A stretch of DNA of 64,000 bases from Salinimicrobium marinum (GTDB lineage: Bacteria > Bacteroidota > Bacteroidia > Flavobacteriales > Flavobacteriaceae). The notes under the pieces were generated by a model. That model was not told the origin of the DNA and ran no database searches. It saw nothing but the letters and a program-made list of their open reading frames with translations. Shown piece by piece: positions 55,421 to 62,203 of this stretch (the stretch's first letter is position 1; every line of letters begins with the position of its first letter). The stretch lies in the NCBI RefSeq assembly GCF_014651535.1, contig NZ_BMXB01000001.1, positions 867,470 through 931,469 of the forward strand, in the 5' to 3' direction. The position numbers and the translations under genes are program-made.

Positions 55421-56137
55421 ATGGATCCTGAATTGTTAATCCTCCTTGGTACCGCTATATTCTGCGGATTTTTTGTTCAAACTGTAGTAGGTTTTGCAGG
55501 GTCATTGATCGCTCTTCCTATTTTGTTAATAGGCCTAAATCTGCCAGATGCAATTGCCTACATTTCTATATTCTATCTTTTTTCCAGTGTTTTCCTGGTC
55601 TATAAGGAATGGAAAAACATTGACAGGAATGTAATCATGAGGCTTGGCTGGGCTTCAGCCATAGGAGTGATTCTGGGGATCGTGGTTCTTACCTACAGTA
55701 AACCGGTACTTTTAAAAAAGGCGCTTGGCGTTTTTATTCTGCTATACGTAGTGTATGTGATCTTCGGAAAAAAAAACCTGAAACTGGGTAAAAAAAGGAC
55801 TGCCTTCTTTGGAATTATGGGTGGTTTCTTTGCCGGAATTTTCTCTACTGGAGGTCCGCTTTATGTCATTGCCGTGAAGAATACCGTGGAGGAGGCAAAA
55901 ATTTTCAGAGCAACTATGATTGGAGTTTTAGCCGTGGTAACTGCGGTACGAATTCCGTCCCTGGCTGTTGGCGGGGTTTTAACTCTAAGTCACATCAAAA
56001 TCAGCCTTTTTATTCTTCCGGTATTCTTTTTAGCCCAGTTCTTAGGAGGCCGTCTTTTTCTGAAGATAAATGAGGAGCTGTTTAAGAAAGTGCTACTCGT
56101 ACTTCTTTGTCTTTCGGGTACAGCTTTGATTTTTTAA
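55421..56137 (+). CDS. TauE/SafE (TSUP) family permease
   Basis: A 238-aa membrane protein with about seven to eight segments and the two-fold repeat of the family: VQTVVGFAGSLIALPILLIGL (20-40) and GIMGGFFAGIFSTGGPLYVIAV in the second half. TSUP members carry sulfite, sulfonates or other small anions; the substrate here is unknown. It is divergent from the Lrp gene. Confidence 0.9.
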   Translation: MDPELLILLGTAIFCGFFVQTVVGFAGSLIALPILLIGLNLPDAIAYISIFYLFSSVFLVYKEWKNIDRNVIMRLGWASAIGVILGIVVLTYSKPVLLKKALGVFILLYVVYVIFGKKNLKLGKKRTAFFGIMGGFFAGIFSTGGPLYVIAVKNTVEEAKIFRATMIGVLAVVTAVRIPSLAVGGVLTLSHIKISLFILPVFFLAQFLGGRLFLKINEELFKKVLLVLLCLSGTALIF

Positions 56138-56169
56138 GCTGTATGTATTTCCCGAAACTTCCTCCCGCA

Positions 56170-57206
56170 TTAGGCCGCTTTAGAATCTGTCTCTGAATTA
56201 TTTTTACTGAATAATTCCCCTGCCTTTAGTTTTCGGGTATATTCCTTAAGGTAACTTTTTACTTCTCCAGACATGATGTAAAGTCCGATATTATTTGGAA
56301 AGGACATGGTCAATATCATCCTATCTGAAAAATCGAGCACAGCACCCAATCCTATTGATGCTCCTATGACTACAAATACCAGGAATATTATTTTGTAGAT
56401 CATTTCACTTTTTTTACTTCTTCCAAAAAGGTAGGTCCAGGAACGCATTCCGTAATTGGACCATGAGATCATCGTAGTAAAAGCAAATAGAAAAACTACC
56501 AGTGATAGCAGGTATGGAAACCAGGATAGTACGGTTGCAAAAGCATCAGATGTTAATTGTACACCGCCTACTCCCTGGACTTCTTGCATTCCGGTGAAAA
56601 TTTGAACTAAAGCTGTTAGGGTACATACTACCACTGTATCTATGAAAGGTTCCAGAAGGGCAACATAACCTTCAGAAATTGGATGATTTGTTTTTCCTGT
56701 GCTGGGTGCGATCGCAGCCGATCCCACTCCCATTTCACTGAAGAAGGCGGCTCTTTGAAAACCTACTACCATTACTCCAGTAAATCCACCTTTAAGAGCC
56801 GAAGCACTGAAAGCCCCGTCAAAAATAGCAGTAACAGTAGGTCCCAGTTTGTCAATATTAACTCATTTACAATGAAGGCAGCAATAATGTAAATTCCGGC
56901 CATTACAGGCACTACTTTTCCGGTTACCTTGCCAATATTCTCAATACCTCCCTCACTGTCAGGTACTATTACGTGGTATGGAATTCCTTCTGTAAGACTT
57001 TCAGCTTTAGAAGAATTCATGGAAATATCCTGTTCAGACCATTGAAAGGTATAAGAAGCTTTTCCTTTTGAGACCTAGAAATCTATAACACCATTATTGA
57101 TAACATTTGAGGGATTGGCAGCAGTTGTTGCTTCTACTTTCAGGTTCTGAGATTGCATTGCCAGCAGGGGAACGAAAAGGAAAATCAAAAGAAGATGTTT
57201 CAACAT
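56170..57206 (-). pseudogene. sodium:alanine symporter (AGCS) family, decayed
   Basis: Remnants in order: signal peptide and N-terminal external part (from ATG 57206, MLKHLLLIFLFVPLLAMQSQ), a TAG stop (57075-57077) after VINNGVIDF, and the same frame on to VPDSEGG. It then jumps directly to IENIGKVTGKVVPVMAGIYI, so most of the first transmembrane half is deleted. A frameshift near 56853-56870 follows, and then the C-terminal half GFQRAAFFSEMGVGSAAIAPS...FIDTVVVCTLTALV to the normal end at 56170. Three independent lesions show a dead gene. An intact copy would have co-transported small amino acids with Na+. Confidence 0.9.
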
Positions 57207-57789
57207 ATACTATTTTCAGAAGATTAATGAAGGATGCCGGTTCAAAAGCATCCTTCTCAAAAGTCAAAAAAAGAGCTTTTCAGGAGTTCAAATTCAATCT
57301 CAGAAAGTAAAAAAGAGCAAACCAACAGGAAAGTAGCGGAGAAAGCAGAACTAGCTTTACACAACCAATTGGTTTACTTTTATCCTCAATCGAGAATAAG
57401 AATTCGAAATGATAAAAGGCATAGAACTCCCGTGACCGCCGAGGAGAAAAACAGAAGAAGTTTAAAAAACTGTAACTGTTTTTGATTTTTTTCAAAAAGG
57501 AATGCAAATATAAGGTGTATTTTCAATAATAAAACATTGATCCGGTGGATTTTGAATGAGAAAGGGGTAGGGGGTTGACAGCGTTAGCCGTTGTTTTTTT
57601 AAAGGATCAACAACCGTTTGTAAGAATTGTAGTCCATTCAAAAAAGTCTGATTATTAGTTGGGTGCCCTGCCGTACCGGTAAGGGCAATTATCATCTCAG
57701 ATTGCAAATATATAGAGGGCTCTGTCCCACAGAAAAAATGCAGAATCTGTTAAAAAATAAAGATTGATTTAATGATTATTTTTTAAATG
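57207..57789. other. gene-poor intergenic region
   Basis: About 580 bases between the decayed symporter and the stress-protein gene. Apparent ORFs on both strands have no recognisable family and odd composition. A hairpin GCCCT/AGGGC around the palindrome TACCGGTA lies near 57666-57688. It may be decayed coding or repeat DNA. Confidence 0.5.
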
Positions 57790-58233
57790 TCAGGCTTTAA
57801 TGGGAACGGCTAGAAGAGGGATCTGCAGTTCATCCACAAGATCTTTTTTCTTATTGGCAGTAAAAAGTTCGTACAGGAAATCCTTTTTTTGATGCCCGGC
57901 AATAACTAGTTCAATGTTATGTTCTTGTACCTTATTCTTTATGGCTTTTGAAACAGAACCTTCTACCAGGATTCCTTCTGCCTGCAGGTTATGGTTTTTT
58001 TCTATTTGTTCGGCCAATTGTTTAATAAATGCAGTTTTTTTCTTGCGGCTTTCCACTCTTTCGTCATACAGGTGCTGAGGTCCTGCCTCCAACGCCAGGA
58101 AGTCATCGGGATTTGCAGCGGTAACATGAAGTATCCAGATTTTCCCATCGGTAAGTTTTGCCAGCTTTACAGCCTGGGCTATTAATGCATCTGCGTGTTT
58201 GGCGCTTCCTAGAGCCACAAGTATATTCTTCAT
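57790..58233 (-). CDS. universal stress protein family
   Basis: A 147-aa UspA-fold protein from the ATG at 58233 (MKNILVALGSAKHADALIAQAV); the longer frame upstream is not family-like. The Rossmann-like order is kept: KIWILHVTAANPDD, AEGILVEGSVSKAIKNKVQEHNIELVIAGHQKKDF and LLAVPIKA. The ATP-binding G-2x-G-9x-G(S/T) motif is degenerate (GHQKKDFLYELFTANKKK), so it is likely of the non-ATP-binding type. Confidence 0.85.
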   Translation of the reverse strand: MKNILVALGSAKHADALIAQAVKLAKLTDGKIWILHVTAANPDDFLALEAGPQHLYDERVESRKKKTAFIKQLAEQIEKNHNLQAEGILVEGSVSKAIKNKVQEHNIELVIAGHQKKDFLYELFTANKKKDLVDELQIPLLAVPIKA

Positions 58234-58518
58234 AAGATAAGGTTGAATTAACCTTAAAGATAGAAAAAAAAGCCAATTCTTTAAGAATAGTGATTTCAGG
58301 TAACGATATCTTAACACTGTAACCCCTGCAGAAAAGTAATTCTTTGGATTTTTTTTGCAAAACAGGTGCCAGCTCACTTTTAATCAACAGCGTATCGGTT
58401 CCATCACTTTTGAACCGCCCCTGAAGTATAATTCAAATTCAAGAACTGCTTATTTAAGAATCCTTTAATTTCATTTTTAGTAAATACACCTATCTTGCTT
58501 CATAATTTAAAAACAACT

Positions 58519-59394
58519 ATGGCTTCAGGATTTTTTGCGCTTCTCGATGATATTGCAACTTTAATGGACGATGTGGCGGTAATGGGGAAAATTGCCGGAA
58601 AGAAAACCGCAGGAATTTTAGGAGACGATCTGGCCGTAAATGCAGAGAAAGCTTCAGGATTTATGTCCTCACGGGAAATTCCGGTGCTTTGGGCAATTAC
58701 AAAAGGTTCGGCCCTTAACAAACTAATCATTTTACCGCTTGCATTTCTGCTTAGCGCCTTTATACCTTCCGCTATCACCATAATTTTGATCATTGGCGGT
58801 CTTTACCTCGCATACGAGGGTGCAGAAAAGATCTTTGAATACTTTTTTCCGCATGCGGATAAGAGCGAAGCTCCTAAACTGGAAAAACTTTCCGAAGAAG
58901 AGGTCCTGGCGATAGAGAAAGATAAAATAAAATCGGCAGTGGTGACAGATTTTATACTTTCCGTGGAAATTGTAATTATTGCTCTGGGTAGCGTTGCCAA
59001 TGAGGCCTTACTCAACCAGATTCTGGTGGTGTCTCTTATTGCCATGGTGGCCACCGTTGGGGTGTATGGATTAGTTGCCCTAATCGTGAGGATGGATGAA
59101 TTTGGAGCTAAACTAATTAGTTTAAATGAAAGGGAAAACAGCATTTCTGATGCTATTGGGCGTTTCCTTGTAAGTGCATTGCCTAAAGTGATTAAAAGTC
59201 TTTCGGTCATCGGGACACTTGCTTTGCTGTTGGTTTCAGGAGGTATTTTTGTGCATAATATCCATTTTGTACATGATCTTTTAGTGGGGTTGCCGGGAAT
59301 TATAGGGGAATTTTTAACAGGATTGGTCGTAGGGTTTCTGGTTTTGCTACTCATAAAACTGGGGAGTAAGATCTGGAAAAAAATTGCCGGTTAA
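58519..59394 (+). CDS. DUF808 (YedI-like) membrane protein
   Basis: A 291-aa protein from the ATG at 58519. The start MASGFFALLDDIATLMDDVAVMGKIAGKKTAGILGDDLAVNAEKASG is the DUF808 signature. About six membrane segments follow (LIILPLAFLLSAFIPSAITIILI; VVTDFILSVEIVIIALGSVANE; and others). The function of the family is unknown. It is a single gene. Confidence 0.92.
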   Translation: MASGFFALLDDIATLMDDVAVMGKIAGKKTAGILGDDLAVNAEKASGFMSSREIPVLWAITKGSALNKLIILPLAFLLSAFIPSAITIILIIGGLYLAYEGAEKIFEYFFPHADKSEAPKLEKLSEEEVLAIEKDKIKSAVVTDFILSVEIVIIALGSVANEALLNQILVVSLIAMVATVGVYGLVALIVRMDEFGAKLISLNERENSISDAIGRFLVSALPKVIKSLSVIGTLALLLVSGGIFVHNIHFVHDLLVGLPGIIGEFLTGLVVGFLVLLLIKLGSKIWKKIAG

Positions 59395-59511
59395 GCTGAA
59401 AAGGAAACAGCAATAACATCTTTTAGTAACTTCAAAAAGTTTAGGATTTACCTATGAATGGTATTCCCAGATTGTAAAGAAATCTTTCTTAAGACGCTAT
59501 TTCACCATGTA

Positions 59512-59527
59512 TGTAACTTTTGTTACT
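59512..59527. promoter_or_regulatory. TGTAAC-N4-GTTACT palindrome upstream of the second TauE/SafE gene
   Basis: TGTAACTTTTGTTACT is nearly perfectly palindromic and has the two-half-site form of Crp/Fnr-family operators. Its centre is 29.5 bp upstream of the first base of the -7 element (59549-59556), about -45 from the likely start of transcription. Confidence 0.6.
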
Positions 59528-59548
59528 GCGCAAAGAAAGGGGAGAGGT

Positions 59549-59556
59549 TACTTTTG
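59549..59556 (+). promoter_or_regulatory. -7 promoter element of the second TauE/SafE gene
   Basis: TACTTTTG matches TAnnTTTG perfectly, 21 nt before the TTG start codon. Confidence 0.6.
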
Positions 59557-59577
59557 CATCATATAAAATAAAAGACT

Positions 59578-60375
59578 TTGGAAGTAATTGATCTCTTAGG
59601 ATTTTTAGGTGCATTATTAATAGGAGTGGTGTTAGGACTCATAGGAGGTGGAGGGTCAATTTTAACTGTACCCGTACTGGTGTATCTGTTATCCATCAAT
59701 CCCGTCACTGCAACAGCATACTCTCTTTTTGTAGTAGGAGCTTCCTCACTTGTTGGTGCAATTAATAATATGAAGAAGAAACTGGTGGATTTTCGTACAG
59801 CCACCGTTTTTGCCATTCCGGCTTTTATTGCCGTCTACGGTACCAGAAAATATCTGGTACCGGCAATTCCGGACCATATTCTCACCCTCTGGGGTTTTGA
59901 GGTGACCAAAGATATTGGGATCATGTTATTTTTTGCCGTTATCATGGTCGTGGCTTCTATCTCCATGATAAAAGGTAACGGAAAGGAAGAATTGCAGGAA
60001 GTAAAAGTTACCTATAACTATCCGTTGATCATCATTGAGGGTGTTGTAGTAGGTATTCTCACCGGGATCGTGGGTGCCGGTGGAGGATTTCTAATTATTC
60101 CGGCGCTGGTTTTACTCGCTAAATTACCAATGAAAAAAGCAGTGGCAACTTCCCTGCTCATCATTGCGGTAAAGTCTCTCATAGGGTTTATTGGAGATGT
60201 GGAAAACCTCGAAATTGACTGGATGTTTCTAATAATCTTTACCGGACTCTCAATTGCCGGCATCTTCCTGGGAGGCTATCTTAATAAATTCATTGATGGA
60301 GAAAAGCTAAAAAAAGGGTTTGGTTGGTTTGTACTGGTAATGGGAATTTACATTATAGGTAAAGAGCTACTGTAA
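59578..60375 (+). CDS. TauE/SafE (TSUP) family permease, TTG start
   Basis: A 265-aa membrane protein with two family repeats: ALLIGVVLGLIGGGGSILTVPVLVYLLSINPVTATAYSLFVVG (12-55) and GVVVGILTGIVGAGGGFLIIPALVLLAKLPMKKAVATSLLIIAVKS (about 154-199). It is only distantly like the other TSUP gene in the window. Start codon TTG 59578 is placed by the -7 element. Such permeases often accompany sulfur-oxidation genes in flavobacteria, so sulfite export is a reasonable but unproven guess. Confidence 0.92.
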   Translation: MEVIDLLGFLGALLIGVVLGLIGGGGSILTVPVLVYLLSINPVTATAYSLFVVGASSLVGAINNMKKKLVDFRTATVFAIPAFIAVYGTRKYLVPAIPDHILTLWGFEVTKDIGIMLFFAVIMVVASISMIKGNGKEELQEVKVTYNYPLIIIEGVVVGILTGIVGAGGGFLIIPALVLLAKLPMKKAVATSLLIIAVKSLIGFIGDVENLEIDWMFLIIFTGLSIAGIFLGGYLNKFIDGEKLKKGFGWFVLVMGIYIIGKELL

Positions 60376-60410
60376 ATACTCTTTTTAACTTCGGAAAAAA
60401 TTGGAATACT

Positions 60411-61024
60411 ATGGAAGCATTCTGGGATGAGAGATATAGGCAGGAAGCTTATGCCCACGGAAAGATCCGAACGAATACCTGAAGGCAAAGCTGCATACCT
60501 TAAAATCCGGGAGCATTCTTTTTCCTGCGGAAGGGGAAGGTAGAAACGCCGTGTTTGCAGCAAAGCTCGGTTGTAATGTATCTGCATTTGATATTAGTAT
60601 AGAAGGTAAGAAGGAAGCGCTAAGACTGGCTCAGGAAGAGGGAGTGGAAATAAAGTATCAGACTACATCTTCTTGTGACCTTCCTTTCAGGGAAGAAGCG
60701 TTTGACGCTATAGTGCTGATTTAGGCCCATTTTCCGAAACCTGTGTGCAAGGAATACTTCAGCCAATTAAACCAGCTACTTAAAAAAGGCGGAACAGTGA
60801 TTTTTGAAGGTTTTGCTTTCCAGACATCCGGAATACCAGAAAATGAATCCCGGAGTAGGGGGACCCAAAACCGAGAAATGCTTTTTTCAGAAGAAGAAAT
60901 ACGAGCGGCTTTTCAGGAATTCGATTTTCAGGAATTTCATGAAGGGGAAATAGAACTTGATGAAGGAAAATTTCATAAAGGCAAAGGCTGGGTGATCCGC
61001 TTTGTGGCGGAAAAGAATCACTGA
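60411..61024 (+). pseudogene. class I SAM-dependent methyltransferase, decayed
   Basis: Starts [18 protein letters not shown] (ATG 60411). Near 60464 one base is missing and the frame changes; the shifted frame reads [20 protein letters not shown], then [13 protein letters not shown] (SAM motif) and [12 protein letters not shown]. It then hits TAG at 60722-60724 where a TehB-like protein has Tyr (LIYAHFPK). The same frame continues through HFPKPVCKEYFSQLNQLLKKGGTVIFEGFAFQ to a normal end at 61024. Two separate lesions make it non-functional as written. It lies 35 nt after the TauE/SafE gene and was probably its operon partner. Confidence 0.88.
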
Positions 61025-61050
61025 AAGAACATAAGTTTTAAAAGGTTAAA

Positions 61051-61079
61051 AAGGTGTCCCGGCGGGATGCCTTTTTTTG
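61051..61079 (+). terminator. terminator after the decayed methyltransferase
   Basis: Stem GGTGTCCC (61053-61060) with GGGATGCC (61064-61071), two non-Watson-Crick positions, loop GGC, then seven T. Confidence 0.7.
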
Positions 61080-61088
61080 TTCGGTTAC

Positions 61089-61104
61089 TGTAACTTATGT
61101 TACA
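61089..61104. promoter_or_regulatory. TGTAAC-N4-GTTACA palindrome upstream of the HMA/thioredoxin genes
   Basis: TGTAACTTATGTTACA is a perfect 6+6 bp palindrome with a 4-bp spacer. Its centre is 29.5 bp upstream of the first base of the -7 element (61126-61133), the same geometry as the site at 59512. Confidence 0.65.
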
Positions 61105-61125
61105 GCCGGGGCCATTCTCACAGCG

Positions 61126-61133
61126 TATATTTG
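61126..61133 (+). promoter_or_regulatory. -7 promoter element of the HMA-domain gene
   Basis: TATATTTG matches TAnnTTTG perfectly, 48 nt before the ATG. Confidence 0.6.
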
Positions 61134-61181
61134 ACAATTATAAGAAGATCAAATGATGATCTTGAAATTAAGGAGATAAAT

Positions 61182-61448
61182 ATGAAAACGACGATAGCAG
61201 TACAGAACATAAAGTGTGGGGGATGTGTGAATACCATCACTAACAAGCTTTCAAAAATAGAAAACATACAGAATGTTCAGGTGAATAAAGAATCCTCTTC
61301 AGTAGCATTTAGGTATTTTGAACCTGAAGATGCATTTAAAGTCAGGGAGAAATTGAGAGATCTGGGATATCTTGCTGTAGATGACAGAAATACGCTGGTG
61401 TCTAAAGCAAATTCCTTTATAAGTTACGCGACCGGTAAAATGAGGTAA
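61182..61448 (+). CDS. heavy-metal-associated (HMA) domain protein
   Basis: An 88-aa single HMA domain. The start MKTTIAVQNIKCGGCVNTITNKLSKIENIQNVQVNKESSSVAF has the metal-binding CGGC (Cys12, Cys15) in the usual loop, and the ferredoxin-like fold ends with AFKVREKLRDLGYLAV. These proteins carry Cu(I) or similar ions. It is the first gene of a group with the thioredoxin-like protein (49 nt on) and DsbD. The start at 61182 follows an A/G-rich AAGGAG site. Confidence 0.9.
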   Translation: MKTTIAVQNIKCGGCVNTITNKLSKIENIQNVQVNKESSSVAFRYFEPEDAFKVREKLRDLGYLAVDDRNTLVSKANSFISYATGKMR

Positions 61449-61497
61449 CCAAAACAGGTTTCTCCGGAATACATCTTCAAATCAATAAAAGCATACT

Positions 61498-62091
61498 ATG
61501 AAAAAAAAGACTAAAAAAAGTTTAATAGAATACGGAATTATGTTTGCCGTTTTCGGCGGACTTTATGTAACAGGTTTGCATACAGAAGTGCTTGGATTTC
61601 TTCAGCGGGGCATACTTGCAACAGGATTAATGAATCCCGATCTTGACAAGAGTGCAGATCTTGCGGTCAACGACACTGATTCCCAGGCAGATTTTTCCAT
61701 GAGCCTTATCAATTCAGAAGGTGAGAAAGTAGCTATGGAGGAATTAAGAGGGAAAGTAATCTTTATGAACCTATGGGCTACCTGGTGTCCCCCTTGTGTT
61801 GCCGAAATGCCCGGGATTAATAAGCTTTACCAGGATGTGGATAAAGGTAAAGTTGCTTTTATCATGTTGTCCCTGGACCAGGATTTTCAGAAAGCTATAG
61901 ACTTTAACGAAAAGAAAGGCTATGATTTCGAGGTTTACAGGCCCAACGGAGCCATTCCCCAGATGTATAACTCTCAAAGCATTCCTACCACTTACGTGAT
62001 CGATTCGAACGGAAATCTCGTACTGACACATATGGGAATGGGAGATTACAACACCAAAGACTTCAAGAAATTCCTTAAAGAGCAATACTAG
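61498..62091 (+). CDS. TlpA/ResA-like thioredoxin-fold protein, membrane-anchored
   Basis: A 197-aa protein. One N-terminal membrane segment (EYGIMFAVFGGLYVTGL) anchors a periplasmic thioredoxin domain (about 62-197) with the active site WCPPC (96-100, in NLWATWCPPCVAEMP) and the cis-Pro region SIPTTYVID. It likely reduces or isomerises disulfides in exported proteins or in copper centres, fed by the DsbD encoded next. Confidence 0.92.
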   Translation: MKKKTKKSLIEYGIMFAVFGGLYVTGLHTEVLGFLQRGILATGLMNPDLDKSADLAVNDTDSQADFSMSLINSEGEKVAMEELRGKVIFMNLWATWCPPCVAEMPGINKLYQDVDKGKVAFIMLSLDQDFQKAIDFNEKKGYDFEVYRPNGAIPQMYNSQSIPTTYVIDSNGNLVLTHMGMGDYNTKDFKKFLKEQY

Positions 62092-62203
62092 GTTAAAGGC
62101 AGGAAGAACTTGTTTCCTTCCTGCTCTCCTTTAGCTTTTTCAATAAAATTCTTTCAGTTTACTGCTACGGGATTATAAATTCCGGCAAATATCTTTTTTG
62201 TCT

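Noticed and set aside
57234-57707. ORFs of 71-83 aa in the gap next to the decayed symporter.
   Set aside because: Low-complexity or non-protein-like composition and no recognisable family; probably decayed DNA.
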